DNA from: DATFRX01 sp035630615 | GTDB lineage: Bacteria; Actinomycetota; Actinomycetes; Propionibacteriales; Nocardioidaceae | Length of the DNA: 64,000 bases | Direction of reading: 5' to 3' | Assembly (NCBI GenBank): GCA_035630615.1 | Contig: DASQKI010000035.1 | Location: forward strand, 51,752-115,751 | In this document: positions 46,228 through 55,218 of the stretch, in pieces | Position numbering within the stretch: position 1 is the first letter of the stretch | Layout: the number at the start of each line of letters is the position of its first letter | The notes under the pieces: generated by a model | What the model was told of the DNA's origin: nothing | The model's input: the letters and a program-made list of their open reading frames with translations, nothing else | The model's database searches: none | Translations under genes and position numbers: made by a program

Positions 46228-46878
46228 TCAGTTTTGGGTCGGGTCTTCAGGACAGGTGGCGAGCAGTCGGGCGTTGCCCGGCTGCCGCCGAAGGACCTGT
46301 GCCCAGAGGTCGACCGGCGACTCGGTCGTGAGATCGTCGTCGGCTCCGTCGACGACCAGCCACGAGCCTTCGGCGATCTCGTCCTCGAGCTGGCCCGGTG
46401 ACCAGCCGGCGTAGCCCGCGAAGATGCGCAACCCGGTCAGGGCGCCGGCCAGCACTTCGACCGGGGTGTCGAGGTCGACCAGTCCGACCCGGCCGTACAT
46501 CGCGCGCCAGCCCAGCGGCGCCTCGTTGGACGTCGAGGTCAAGACGCCGATGGCCAGGGCGGAGTCGGTCGCCACCGGGCCGCCGCCGAACAGCGAGCTC
46601 GGTTCGCTGACGTCGCCGGTCCAGTCCGGCAGGACGTCGCGCACCTCGACCTCGAGTGGGCGATTGAGCACGACGCCGAGCGTCCCCGTGTGATCGTGAT
46701 CGAGGATCAGCACCACCGTGCGCGCGAAGTTGGGATCGCGCAGCGTCGGCGAGGCGACGAGCAGGCGGCCGGCAAACGACGACGTCTCAGGGTCGCCGTC
46801 GCGCGGCTCGTCGGGCAGCTCGTCGGTTGGCTCGCCGGGCCGCTCCGGGTGCGGGTCTCTGGATCGTTCGCCGGCCAT
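46228..46878 (-). CDS. YqgE/AlgH family protein (216 aa)
   Basis: Conserved bacterial protein of unknown biochemical function. Family landmarks: FAGRLLVASPTLRDPNFARTVVLILDHDHTGTLGVVLNRPL, FGGGPVATDSALAIGVL, and LRIFAGYAGWSPGQLEDEIAEGSWLVVD. About 35 extra acidic and Pro-rich residues at the N-terminus may mean that the true start is internal, although ATG 46878 is well formed. It converges on RNHCP with only a few bases between them. Confidence 0.88.
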   Translation of the reverse strand: MAGERSRDPHPERPGEPTDELPDEPRDGDPETSSFAGRLLVASPTLRDPNFARTVVLILDHDHTGTLGVVLNRPLEVEVRDVLPDWTGDVSEPSSLFGGGPVATDSALAIGVLTSTSNEAPLGWRAMYGRVGLVDLDTPVEVLAGALTGLRIFAGYAGWSPGQLEDEIAEGSWLVVDGADDDLTTESPVDLWAQVLRRQPGNARLLATCPEDPTQN

Positions 46879-46942
46879 ACCTCAATGGTGTCATCCCGAC
46901 CCGACGAAGGCGTACCGTCCTATCTGACATCCTTGCTGTGAC

Positions 46943-47716
46943 ATGAGCGACGTGACATCACCCCCACCTGCGTCCGCCGAACGCGAGCTGACCATCGACG
47001 AGCTGGCCGCTCGGGTCGGCATGACGGTGCGCAACGTCCGGGCGTACGCGAGTCGCGGTCTGCTCCCGCCGCCCCGGCTGGCCGGACGTACCGGCTTTTA
47101 CAACCGCGAACACGTGCATCGGCTGCTGCTCGTGCGGGAGCTGCTCGATCGGGGCTACACGCTAGCCGCCGTCGAGCAGGCGATGCGTAGCCGGGGCCAC
47201 GGCCTGGCCGGTCACGCCCTCGACGTGCTCCGGATGCTGGACAGCCCGGTCGGCGCCGACGAACAGCCGGAGGAGATCGCTCGCGAAACCCTGACCGCGA
47301 TGGCCGGCATCGACCCGCACGACCGCCTGGTCGACCGGATCGTCGAAATCGGCCTGGCCCAGCGGATCGACGACGACCGGCTCCTCCTGCTGCAGCCGGC
47401 CGTCGTACGCGCCGGCGCACAGGCCATCGCACTCGGGCTCGACCCCGACAGCGTCCTCGACCTGCTCCCCGTGCTGTCGGAGCACCTGTCGGCGATCTCT
47501 CGGGCATTCGTCTCGCGCGTACGAGACCAGATCTGGCATCCCTTCGCCGAGGCCGGCATGCCCGAGGACGAATGGGCCCGCGTGCTCCTGGCCGTCGAGA
47601 CGCTCGTGCCGGTGGCCGGACAGGCGGTCGTCACGGTGTTTCAGCGCGAGCTCGGCGCGGCCATCCGCGACGCCCTCGGAGCCGAGCTCGCCCGGATGAG
47701 CCCCGAGGCGGACTAG
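46943..47716 (+). CDS. MerR family transcriptional regulator (257 aa)
   Basis: N-terminal MerR winged helix (TIDELAARVGMTVRNVRAYASRGLLPPPRLAGRTGFYNREHVHRL in outline, residues about 16-60) with the usual Arg-Tyr wing, followed by a longer helical effector domain (LGLDPDSVLDLLPVLSEHLSAISRAF) of no recognised ligand class. Clear actinobacterial subgroup that keeps RNVRAYASRGLL. ATG 46943. Its stop codon overlaps the convergent malic enzyme stop by 4 bp, leaving no room for a terminator. Confidence 0.88.
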   Translation: MSDVTSPPPASAERELTIDELAARVGMTVRNVRAYASRGLLPPPRLAGRTGFYNREHVHRLLLVRELLDRGYTLAAVEQAMRSRGHGLAGHALDVLRMLDSPVGADEQPEEIARETLTAMAGIDPHDRLVDRIVEIGLAQRIDDDRLLLLQPAVVRAGAQAIALGLDPDSVLDLLPVLSEHLSAISRAFVSRVRDQIWHPFAEAGMPEDEWARVLLAVETLVPVAGQAVVTVFQRELGAAIRDALGAELARMSPEAD

Positions 47717-49098
47717 CCTGCGGCGGCCTCGCGAACCGCGGCCGCGACCGCCTGGTGCACGTCGGCGTTGAAGACCGCGGGGACGATGTAGTTGGGGTTC
47801 AGCTCGTCCTCGGTCACGACCGACGCGATCGCCTCGGCGGCGGCGACCATCAACGCCTGGTCGATCGAGCGACTGTGGGCGTCGAGCAGACCCCGGAACA
47901 CGCCGGGGAACGCGAGGACGTTGTTGATCTGGTTCGGGAAGTCCGATCGTCCGGTCGCGACCACTGCCGCGTGCTGGCTGGCGACGACCGGATCGATCTC
48001 GGGCACCGGGTTGGCGAGGGCGAAGACGATCGCGTCGTCGGCCATCGACGCGATGTCGTCGCCGGTGAGGAGGTTGGGCGCCGACACCCCGACGAACGCG
48101 TCGGCGTCGCGAATCGCGTCCCGCAGGCTGCCGGTCATGCCTTCGGCGTTGGTGTGGTCGGCGATCCAGCACAACGAGTCGTCCATGTCAGGGCGGTCCT
48201 TGTGGATGATGCCGCCGATGTCGACGACGGTGACCTGACGCAATCCCGCTTCGAGCAGCAGCCGCAGGATCGCGGTGCCCGCCGCCCCGGCGCCGGACAT
48301 CACGAGACGGATGTCCTCGAGCCGACGGTCGACGACCCGCAGCGCGTTGGTCAACGCCGCCAGAACGACGATCGCCGTGCCGTGCTGGTCGTCGTGAAAG
48401 ACCGGGATGTCGAGCTTTTCGCGCAGCCGCGCCTCGATCTCGAAGCAGCGGGGGGCCGAGATGTCCTCGAGATTGATGCCGGCGAAGCCGGGTGACACGG
48501 CGGCGACGATCGAGACGATCTCGTCGACGTCTTGGGTGTCGAGGCACAGCGGCCAGGCATCGATGTCGGCGAATCGCTTGAACAACGCCGACTTGCCCTC
48601 CATCACCGGCAGCGCGGCGGCCGCGCCCAGGTTGCCGAGGCCGAGGATCGCCGATCCGTCGGTGACCACGGCGACCGAGTTGCGCTTGATCGTGAGCCGC
48701 CGGGCGTCCTCCGGGTTGGCCGCGATCGCCTCGCAGACTCGGGCCACGCCCGGCGTGTAGATCATCGAGAGGTCGTCACGGTTGCGGATCGGGTGCTTGC
48801 TCTGCATCTCGATGGTCCCGCCGAGGTGCATGAGGAACGTGCGGTCGGAGACCTTGTGCACGACGACGCCGGGCACCGCTCCGAGGGCGTCGACGACCTT
48901 GGTCGCGTGGGCGGTGTCGGACGCCGCGCAGGTGACGTCGATCCGCAGCCGGTCCGGGGCCGACGACGTGACGTCGAGCGCTGTGACCACGCCGCCAACC
49001 TTCTCGACCGCGTTGGTCAAGAGGCTGACCGCCGTGCCGCCGGCCGGCACCTCGAGTCGGACCGTTATGGAGTACGAAACGCTTGGCGAAGTCGACAC
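47713..49098 (-). CDS. NAD(P)-dependent malic enzyme with N-terminal ACT domain (461 aa)
   Basis: Oxidative decarboxylation of malate to pyruvate. Residues 1-85 form an ACT domain (SITVRLEVPAGGTAVSLL), which suggests control by an amino acid or similar ligand. The malic part shows MQSKHPIRNRDDLSMIYTPGVARV, VTDGSAILGLGNLGAAAALPVMEGK, the metal site VFHDDQHGTAIVVLAAL, and the nucleotide loop SGAGAAGTAI. Short bacterial-type enzyme. NAD versus NADP preference cannot be read with confidence. Confidence 0.93.
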   Translation of the reverse strand: MSTSPSVSYSITVRLEVPAGGTAVSLLTNAVEKVGGVVTALDVTSSAPDRLRIDVTCAASDTAHATKVVDALGAVPGVVVHKVSDRTFLMHLGGTIEMQSKHPIRNRDDLSMIYTPGVARVCEAIAANPEDARRLTIKRNSVAVVTDGSAILGLGNLGAAAALPVMEGKSALFKRFADIDAWPLCLDTQDVDEIVSIVAAVSPGFAGINLEDISAPRCFEIEARLREKLDIPVFHDDQHGTAIVVLAALTNALRVVDRRLEDIRLVMSGAGAAGTAILRLLLEAGLRQVTVVDIGGIIHKDRPDMDDSLCWIADHTNAEGMTGSLRDAIRDADAFVGVSAPNLLTGDDIASMADDAIVFALANPVPEIDPVVASQHAAVVATGRSDFPNQINNVLAFPGVFRGLLDAHSRSIDQALMVAAAEAIASVVTEDELNPNYIVPAVFNADVHQAVAAAVREAAAG

Positions 49099-49140
49099 GG
49101 CGTCATCTTCGCAGACCCATCTTGGCTCCGAGGTCGCGTG

Positions 49141-49650
49141 TCAGGCGGCGAGTGCCTGCAACACGCGGGCGACCCAGCCGGTCGGCACATGGTCGGGGAT
49201 CTCGACCGGGTCGAGGGCGACCATCCGCTGCGCGTCGGAGCGAATCTCGTGGCCGACCGCGACGGCGGCCGGATCGTGCAGCTCCGCAAGACCGGCGGCC
49301 GACGCGAGGTAGGCGAGCTCCTTGGCCCGCGCCGTTTGCAGGGCCGGCTCGTCATCGTGGGTGTCGAGCGCGGCGCGAACGCCGGGCAGGTCGGCGGTCG
49401 CGGCCTGCCACGCGCGGATCACGGCGGCGCGCAGGTCCATCGGCTGCCCGGCCAACAGGCGATCCACGTGGCCGGCGAGCCGGGTGTGCCAGCGCATCTG
49501 GAGTGCTAGCAACAGATCGGTGGGGCCGTCGAACGCGGCACGTGCCGCATCCAACTCGTGCCAGGGCAACTGTCCGTCTCGGCGGCGGTCGATCACCGCG
49601 ACTGCCGAGCGGAGTGCCGCTTCACGACGGTGGTAGGCATCCCAGGTCAT
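49141..49650 (-). CDS. conserved protein of unknown function (169 aa), paralogue of the gene at 43.3 kb
   Basis: Soluble helical protein, homologous over its length to the product of 43265-43768 (see the matching DGQLPWHELDAARAAF and LLLALQMRWHTRLAGHV blocks). ATG 49650 follows GAGAGGAGAGCG. It is divergent from a TetR-type regulator, and a TetR-type palindrome lies directly upstream of its start, so it may be the regulator's target. No catalytic motif recognised. Confidence 0.72.
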   Translation of the reverse strand: MTWDAYHRREAALRSAVAVIDRRRDGQLPWHELDAARAAFDGPTDLLLALQMRWHTRLAGHVDRLLAGQPMDLRAAVIRAWQAATADLPGVRAALDTHDDEPALQTARAKELAYLASAAGLAELHDPAAVAVGHEIRSDAQRMVALDPVEIPDHVPTGWVARVLQALAA

Positions 49651-49669
49651 GGTCGCTCTCCTCTCGTCA

Positions 49670-49686
49670 TACCGTCGGTACGTACC
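49670..49686. promoter_or_regulatory. candidate TetR operator upstream of the 49.1-kb gene
   Basis: TACCGTCGGTA (49670-49680) is a perfect palindrome of a type common for TetR-family repressors, and it overlaps GGTACGTACC (49677-49686). It lies 20 bp upstream of the minus-strand start codon at 49650, in the region divergent to the TetR-type gene at 49830, where a repressor could control one or both genes. Confidence 0.5.
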
Positions 49687-49829
49687 TTCAGTATGTCGAG
49701 AGGGCGAGTTATGAGCAAACTGGGAGTATGTGACGTACCCTAAGTTCACCTATCGTTCGCACGCGCGTACCGAGGGTGAAGCGCGTCGAATGCCGCCCTT
49801 TCGGCAGCTCCGATCTCTATGCTGGACGG

Positions 49830-50522
49830 ATGGCAAACCCGGGGAAGGTGCTCCGCGCGGCCACCCGTGCGACATCGCGCCGGGCGCAATACTCTGCGAC
49901 GACTCGCAAGGCGCTGGTCCGAAGCGCCACCAAGCTGTTCGCCGAGCGGGGGTACGCCGGGACCAGCCTCGACGAGGTCGTCGCGCGGGCGCGGGTCACC
50001 AAGGGCGCGCTCTACCACCACTACCAGGGCAAGCAGGCCCTCTTCGAGGCCGTATTCGACCGGCTCGAGGCGAAGGCCCAGACGACGATCGCCAAGCGGA
50101 TCGAGAAGATTCCCGACCCCTGGGAGCGCGCGCTCGAGGGCCTGCGCGGCTACCTCGAGGTGTGCAAGGACCCGACCTACCGGCGGATCGTGATCCAGGA
50201 GGGTCCGGTGCGGCTGGGCTTCGACCGCTGGCGCGAGGCCGAGGAGCGCCTGACCTACGGCCTGATGTCGGACATCGTGCGCGGCCTGTTCGAGGAGATC
50301 GATGCACCCGATCGCGTCATCGAGACGTTCGCCCAGATCTTCTTCGGCGCCTTGGGAAGCGCCGGACTCTGGGTCGCCGACTCCGACGATCCGGACCTGG
50401 CCAGCCGTGACGTCGAGGTCGTGATCAGCGCGGTGCTGAGCGGCCTGCGCGGCCTGATCGGCTCCGACGTCAACGTCTTCGGTGCCGACCTGTCCGACCG
50501 GCCGGAGCCGGACTCCGACTAG
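49830..50522 (+). CDS. TetR/AcrR family transcriptional regulator (230 aa)
   Basis: N-terminal helix-turn-helix (ALVRSATKLFAERGYAGTSLDEVVARARVTKGALYHHYQGKQALFEAVF in outline, residues about 27-75), then a ligand domain with VQEGPVRLGFDRWRE-type core (IQEGPVRLGFDRWREAEE). The basic N-terminal tail (LRAATRATSRRAQYSATTRK) is longer than usual. ATG 49830 chosen over upstream options because of the HTH position. Divergent from the paralogous unknown gene at 49.1 kb, with a TetR-type palindrome between. Confidence 0.9.
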   Translation: MANPGKVLRAATRATSRRAQYSATTRKALVRSATKLFAERGYAGTSLDEVVARARVTKGALYHHYQGKQALFEAVFDRLEAKAQTTIAKRIEKIPDPWERALEGLRGYLEVCKDPTYRRIVIQEGPVRLGFDRWREAEERLTYGLMSDIVRGLFEEIDAPDRVIETFAQIFFGALGSAGLWVADSDDPDLASRDVEVVISAVLSGLRGLIGSDVNVFGADLSDRPEPDSD

Positions 50523-50565
50523 GGACCGTCTCCAACCGCCGTGCCGGTGGCCCCGCCCCACGCGG

Positions 50566-51213
50566 TTACTCGTGTCTGAGCGCCGTGAGCACCGCGAGCA
50601 CCCTGCGGTGGTCGTCCGGCGCGTCGTGGAGGCCAAGCTTGGCGAAGATGTTGGAGATGTGCGTCTCGACGGTCTTGCCGGAGACGACGAGCCGCTCGGC
50701 GATGGCGGCGTTGGACCTGCCTTCGGTCATCAGACCGAGCACCTCCCGCTCCCGGTCCGACAACGAGAGCAAAGGGTTGTTGCGGGAGTGGGCTCGCACG
50801 AGGCTTCGGGCGATGTCAGGGTCCAGTACGGTACCGCCCGCCGCGATCGTCTCAAGCGCGTGCAGCAGGGTCGGCACGTCGATGACCCGGTCCTTGAGCA
50901 GGTAGCCGAACCGCTCTGCGTGCCGTTCGACCAGCTGCCCCGCGAAGTGGGTCTCCACTGCCTGCGAGAGCAGCAGGATGCCGACATCAGGGAACGATAC
51001 CTTCAGCTCCACGGCAGCGGCCGCTCCCTCGTGGGTGAAGGTCGGAGGCATCCGGATGTCGATCACGGCCACATCCGGCCGGTGCTCGGCGACGGCCGCC
51101 GCGAGCGCCTCGGCGCTATCGACGGCCGCGCACACCTCGACACCGGCGCCCGTCATGAGCTGAGCCAACCCCTCCCTCAGCAACGCTGAGTCGTCAGCGA
51201 TCACGACCCGCAC
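50566..51213 (-). CDS. NarL/LuxR-type response regulator (215 aa)
   Basis: Receiver domain with IADDSALLREG, phospho-acceptor Asp52 (VAVIDIRMPP) and Lys in YLLKDRVIDV; C-terminal LuxR helix-turn-helix LSDREREVLGLMTEGRSNAAIAERLVVSGKTVETHISNIFAKLGL. GTG 51213 overlaps the upstream kinase stop by 13 bp, so the two are translationally coupled. The pair is divergent from a small membrane protein gene (53.3 kb), a possible target. Confidence 0.92.
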   Translation of the reverse strand: MRVVIADDSALLREGLAQLMTGAGVEVCAAVDSAEALAAAVAEHRPDVAVIDIRMPPTFTHEGAAAAVELKVSFPDVGILLLSQAVETHFAGQLVERHAERFGYLLKDRVIDVPTLLHALETIAAGGTVLDPDIARSLVRAHSRNNPLLSLSDREREVLGLMTEGRSNAAIAERLVVSGKTVETHISNIFAKLGLHDAPDDHRRVLAVLTALRHE

Positions 51214-53168
51214 GGGAGCACCGCCTCGACCTTCGTTCCGTGCGGGTGGACCTCGCCGACCCGCAAGAAGCCGCCGGCTGCCCCGACACGATCGGCGAGT
51301 CCCTGCAGTCCGCTGGCGGCGGTGTCCGCGTCGCCGATGCCCTCGTCCTCGATCTCGACGTGGAGGGCGTCGTGGTCGCGGCGCACCGAGACGGTGAGCT
51401 GGTCGGCGCCTGAGTGCTTCACCGCGTTGGTGACCGCCTCGGCGATGACAAACCAGGCCGCACCTTCGACGACCGGAGGAAACCGCTCGTCGACGACGTC
51501 GTAGCTCACCGCGAGCGGCACCCGGCCAGCGAGGTCGGCCACCGCGGCCAGCAGGCCACCACCGGCGAGTGCCGCCGGCTGCAGCCCGGCAGCGAGATCC
51601 CGAAGCTCCTGGATGGTCCCCTGGATATCCGCGATGGCGCGGTCGGACTCAACGACGAGAGCGGCAGCGTCGCGGTCGAGCCGAGCCGACTGAAGCCGCA
51701 GGGCGATGGCCAGAAGCCGCTGCTGAGCGCCGTCGTGCAGATCCCGCTCGATGCGCCGACGTTCCTCGAGGTGGGCGGTCGCGAGCCGGGTTCGGGACTC
51801 GCGGATCAGCTCGAGCTGACGCGCGAGCTCGGCTCGTAGGGCCACGTTGTCCAGCTCGGCGGCCGCCTCCGCCGCTACGGCCTCGACCACATCGCGGTCG
51901 CTCTCCGCGGGGTCGAACTCAAGACGCGCGACGAGGGCCCCGTGCCGGTGGACGTCCACGCCGTGCTCCCCGAGCTCCACCGCGTGCCCGGCGGAGGTGA
52001 CCCAGGTGTCACCGGGCGCGGGGTACAGTGCGCGGCTGTGCGGTCCGAGGACCGTGGCCATGAGCTCGTCGAGCTCCTCCGTCGGCCCCGCGAGCCCCGA
52101 CCGGACGACGTCGACCGCAGCGAAGCGCGCCGGGTTCACCCGTCGGCCGACAGCCCGGCGGCCCCACACGTAGGAGACCCTCGCCACGCCCACCCCGGCG
52201 AGCGTCGCCGTCACCACGGACAGCTGGGAGCCGGCCTCGATGGGAGTGCTCCGGCTGATCACGACGACCACTCCGACGAAGGCGACGATCACCGACGCGG
52301 ACGCGATGGCGTACGCCGCCGAGTCGGTAACAACCCGTTCGACGTCGTAGAGCCGGTATCTCAGGACCGACAGTGCCGCGCCGGCGACGATAGAGACCAT
52401 CGCGCCACTGAGCAGGACCGCCGCGGCGTCGTTGTTGTCCGCGCCGGACAGCACGAAGGCTCCGATGACGCACGGCGCGACCGGGACTGCCCCGGCCACC
52501 AGCCAGAGCAGCTGTTGCCGTCCGGCGCCTTCCGAGCGACGCCACGCGACGACGAGTTCAACGACTGAGGCAATCAGACAGGCCGCGAGGGTGTAGATCG
52601 CGGCGGCCGCGAGCGCACTGGTGACACCGCTCAGCGCGTCGACAGCGAGCGGACTCGACAGCCGTTCGAACGGCGGGTCCAGGTGTGTCGACCGCAGAAG
52701 AGCCATGACCTGAAACGTGATCGCTACCGCCAGGGTCACGCCGGGCAGCCGTCGAGCCGCCGCTGGTCGGGCGCTTGGCGGCGGCGTGAGCTGTAGCACG
52801 AGCGCGATGAAGGCGAACCACCAGACGAAGCTGCTGTCGCCCAACGTCGCGAAGAGGCGGTACGTCGCGGTGTCGCCGTCCGAGGCAAGCAAAAACTCGG
52901 CGTACGTGTCGGTGAACGCGCTCCACGCCACGGCGGTTCCGAGTCCGAGAAAGGCCCATCCCGCCGGCTGGTCGGGCGCGCGACCGGTGACGACGATGCC
53001 GACGAGCCAGCACGCGACCAGAGCCACAACCCCCGGGGCGTCTGCCGCACTGATGCCCGCACCGGTGCTCCCCGGCCGGGCGAGCTCGGACGCCAAGGTC
53101 CCGGCCAGGAGGACAGGCGTCAGCGGCCAGGTCAGCGCCCGAGCAAGAAGGTGTCGCGTCAGCCGCAC
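51201..53168 (-). CDS. large membrane sensor histidine kinase, NarL type (655 aa)
   Basis: About eight to ten membrane helices in residues 10-330 (VVALVACWLVGIVVTG, VWWFAFIALVLQL, IYTLAACLIASVVELVVAW, AYAIASASVIVAFVGVVVVI), then a GAF-like linker, HisKA_3 with EERRRIERDLHDGAQQRLLAIAL (His is the phosphoacceptor) and a HATPase domain ending in SGLQGLADRVGAAGGFLRV. The HDGAQQ version of the H-box is typical of actinobacterial kinases of this class. GTG 53168 start; signal unknown. Confidence 0.9.
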   Translation of the reverse strand: MRLTRHLLARALTWPLTPVLLAGTLASELARPGSTGAGISAADAPGVVALVACWLVGIVVTGRAPDQPAGWAFLGLGTAVAWSAFTDTYAEFLLASDGDTATYRLFATLGDSSFVWWFAFIALVLQLTPPPSARPAAARRLPGVTLAVAITFQVMALLRSTHLDPPFERLSSPLAVDALSGVTSALAAAAIYTLAACLIASVVELVVAWRRSEGAGRQQLLWLVAGAVPVAPCVIGAFVLSGADNNDAAAVLLSGAMVSIVAGAALSVLRYRLYDVERVVTDSAAYAIASASVIVAFVGVVVVISRSTPIEAGSQLSVVTATLAGVGVARVSYVWGRRAVGRRVNPARFAAVDVVRSGLAGPTEELDELMATVLGPHSRALYPAPGDTWVTSAGHAVELGEHGVDVHRHGALVARLEFDPAESDRDVVEAVAAEAAAELDNVALRAELARQLELIRESRTRLATAHLEERRRIERDLHDGAQQRLLAIALRLQSARLDRDAAALVVESDRAIADIQGTIQELRDLAAGLQPAALAGGGLLAAVADLAGRVPLAVSYDVVDERFPPVVEGAAWFVIAEAVTNAVKHSGADQLTVSVRRDHDALHVEIEDEGIGDADTAASGLQGLADRVGAAGGFLRVGEVHPHGTKVEAVLPCGS

Positions 53169-53316
53169 ACCGTCATCGTCGCAGCAATCGACCGCCAGGA
53201 CTCAGGGTCAGCCCTGATCGCAAGACCCGTGCAGGCACCCTGCCCTCGGCGCCCGGCACGCCGGAGGCTGATAGCAGACCAGCCATCTGGCCTGGGCGAG
53301 CGACAAGGAGCACACC

Positions 53317-53994
53317 ATGTCCAGCACGATTACCGCCGGCGACCCACAGACACGACCAGCACGGAGCGTCGCACGGGCGACCGGCGCGATAGCGGCGGTA
53401 CTCCTCGCCGTCGCGCTCTTCATGACGGTGGCGAGCGTCGACGTCCCCCACGAGCCCTCCGACCAAGAGCTACTCACCTGGTGGCAGGACTCCGGCAATC
53501 GCACTTCCGGCGTCATCTCGGGCATGTGGGCTCTCCTCGCCGCCTGCATGGTCGCCGTCGTGATGGGCCATCTGCGCACGCTGAGCGCTGCGGCGAAGGC
53601 GCCGCGCTGGCTGGCGTTCGCCGGCTCCATGGCCGCCGCGGTCACGGCTGTCTGGCTGGTGACCGGCGCGGCAAGGGCCGCCATCGGTCATCTCGTCGAC
53701 GTGATGGACGAACCGCTCCCCGGCGTCGACGTCCTGCGAGCCGCCACCGCGTTCAACTACACGCTGCTCGGGCTGTCCGGCATCGCGGTCCTCGGACTGT
53801 TCATCCTCGCCGTGTCGGTCGTCGTCCTTCGCACCGCCGCTCTCGGCCGCTGGGTCGGGTACGTCGGGCTCGGCAGTGCCGTCGTCATGATCGCAGCGGT
53901 CGTCGCGCAGTACGGCGCCTACACCACTCCGCTCGGGATTCTGTGGGCGCTGTGCCTGGCGGTCGCCATCTGGCGTCAGCCCGACTCGGCGTGA
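53317..53994 (+). CDS. integral membrane protein of unknown function (225 aa)
   Basis: Six hydrophobic segments are visible: IAAVLLAVALFMTVASV, MWALLAACMVAVVMG, LAFAGSMAAAVTAVWLV, TLLGLSGIAVLGLFILAVSVVV, YVGLGSAVVMIAAVVAQ and ILWALCLAVAIW. No motif identifies a transport or enzyme family. ATG 53317 has AAGGAG upstream. It is divergent from the sensor kinase/regulator pair (150 bp) and might be their target, as membrane proteins next to such systems often are. It ends at a hairpin terminator. Confidence 0.75.
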   Translation: MSSTITAGDPQTRPARSVARATGAIAAVLLAVALFMTVASVDVPHEPSDQELLTWWQDSGNRTSGVISGMWALLAACMVAVVMGHLRTLSAAAKAPRWLAFAGSMAAAVTAVWLVTGAARAAIGHLVDVMDEPLPGVDVLRAATAFNYTLLGLSGIAVLGLFILAVSVVVLRTAALGRWVGYVGLGSAVVMIAAVVAQYGAYTTPLGILWALCLAVAIWRQPDSA

Positions 53995-54000
53995 CAGCGA

Positions 54001-54039
54001 CGAAGCCGCAGGCCAGGAATTGCCTCGCCTGCGGCTTCG
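54001..54039. terminator. bidirectional hairpin terminator between the membrane protein and DUF3048 genes
   Basis: A perfect 13-bp stem (54001-54013 with 54027-54039; arm CGAAGCCGCAGGC) with a 13-nt loop lies 7 bp after one stop and 31 bp from the convergent stop. Confidence 0.7.
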
Positions 54040-54069
54040 CCGTGTCGTGGTGTTCGTCTGAGGACGCGA

Positions 54070-55086
54070 CTAGCGACCGTAGCTGACCGAGCCGCCCTTC
54101 TTGGGAACGAGCTCGATCCAGGTGTGGCCGGCCGGTACGGTGACCGGCTTGCCGTCGGTCGTCGCGAGCTCGAGCTGGCCGTCGGCGCCGTCCTTGGACC
54201 ACTCGCATGGCAGCGCCTTGCCGTCATGGAACAGCACGGCCTTGCCCTTGCCGAAGAACTTGGTCTCTGGCACCGGATTGCCGGCCGGATCGAGATAACC
54301 GGCATCTCCGACCTTGACCTCGAGGGTCAGGATGTTGTCGGGCACGAAGTCCTCGCCCTGTGCGGCGATGCTGCCCTTGCGGACCCAGCCGGTGCCCTTC
54401 TCGTAGCTCCAGCGCGTCGTCTGTCCGGCCGAAAACTCGACGGCGACGCTGTCGGCGCGCTTCGTGCCGGCGAAGTCGTCCGCGCCGCCGAACGGCAGGT
54501 ACGGGTCCGGGGGGTCGGCCTCCTTCAGTGTCCCGGCTAGCTTCTCGAGGTCCATCATCAGGTTGTACGGCGCGGTCCGACCGGAGTCGCGGCTGTAACC
54601 GGGCGCGCCCTCCGTGAACGTCTCGATGTCGGCGTCCTGGATGTCCTTGATCGCGGTCGGCGCGCCGCCGGAGGCGACGAGGACACCGTTGACCGGTCCG
54701 ACGATGCCGACGTCGGTGGACCGCATCGAGCGCACCGGACCGACCTCGTCGGGCGTCTCGGTCCAGAAGAACGAGGCCAGACGGGTCGACCCGCCTTCGA
54801 CCAGCTCTTCGACGACCAGCTCGGCCTTGTCGAGCCCGAGCTGCGGCTCGGCCGACGAGGTGTTGTCGATCTTGACGACGATCACGGGGTGGGTCGGGAA
54901 CCCGTCCGGCGCCTCGAGACCAGTGAGCGGGGATACCTGGGTCAGGGTGCCGCTGTCGCGGCTGTCTTCGTCGGTGGAACCACCGCCCTCATCGTCGCCG
55001 CCGCCACAGGCCGTCAACATGAGGCCCGGGACGATGCCGAGGATGCCGAGACGGCGAAGTACACCTAGAGAGTCGGATTTGAGCAT
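54070..55086 (-). CDS. DUF3048 (YerB-like) lipoprotein (338 aa)
   Basis: Exported lipoprotein: lipobox LTAC (Cys about residue 27) followed by a Gly/Asp linker. DUF3048 landmarks: PVIVVKIDNTSSAEPQLGLDKAELVVEELVEGGSTRLASFF, GPVRSMRSTDVGIVG and, C-terminally, TKFFGKGKAVLFHDGKALPCEW. The family occurs in Firmicutes (YerB) and actinobacteria and is of unknown function, thought to act at the cell wall. ATG 55086. An NlpC/P60 wall-hydrolase gene lies directly upstream on the same strand with a terminator between. Confidence 0.88.
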   Translation of the reverse strand: MLKSDSLGVLRRLGILGIVPGLMLTACGGGDDEGGGSTDEDSRDSGTLTQVSPLTGLEAPDGFPTHPVIVVKIDNTSSAEPQLGLDKAELVVEELVEGGSTRLASFFWTETPDEVGPVRSMRSTDVGIVGPVNGVLVASGGAPTAIKDIQDADIETFTEGAPGYSRDSGRTAPYNLMMDLEKLAGTLKEADPPDPYLPFGGADDFAGTKRADSVAVEFSAGQTTRWSYEKGTGWVRKGSIAAQGEDFVPDNILTLEVKVGDAGYLDPAGNPVPETKFFGKGKAVLFHDGKALPCEWSKDGADGQLELATTDGKPVTVPAGHTWIELVPKKGGSVSYGR

Positions 55087-55165
55087 GGGGGCCAGTGTGC
55101 CGTAGCGCCGGTGACGATCCGGACAGGGGGCATCAGCCTTCCGAATCGCCTCGTGCGCCCGCCGA

Positions 55166-55209
55166 GCGTCCTGCAAAACGAGGGGTGGAGGCCTCGTCTT
55201 GCAGGACGC
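55166..55209 (-). terminator. hairpin terminator after the NlpC/P60 gene
   Basis: Arms 55166-55183 and 55192-55209 (18 nt with one mismatch, beginning GCGTCCTGCAA) with an 8-nt loop start 9 bp after the NlpC/P60 stop on the minus strand. Confidence 0.75.
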
Positions 55210-55218
55210 CGTAGCGGG

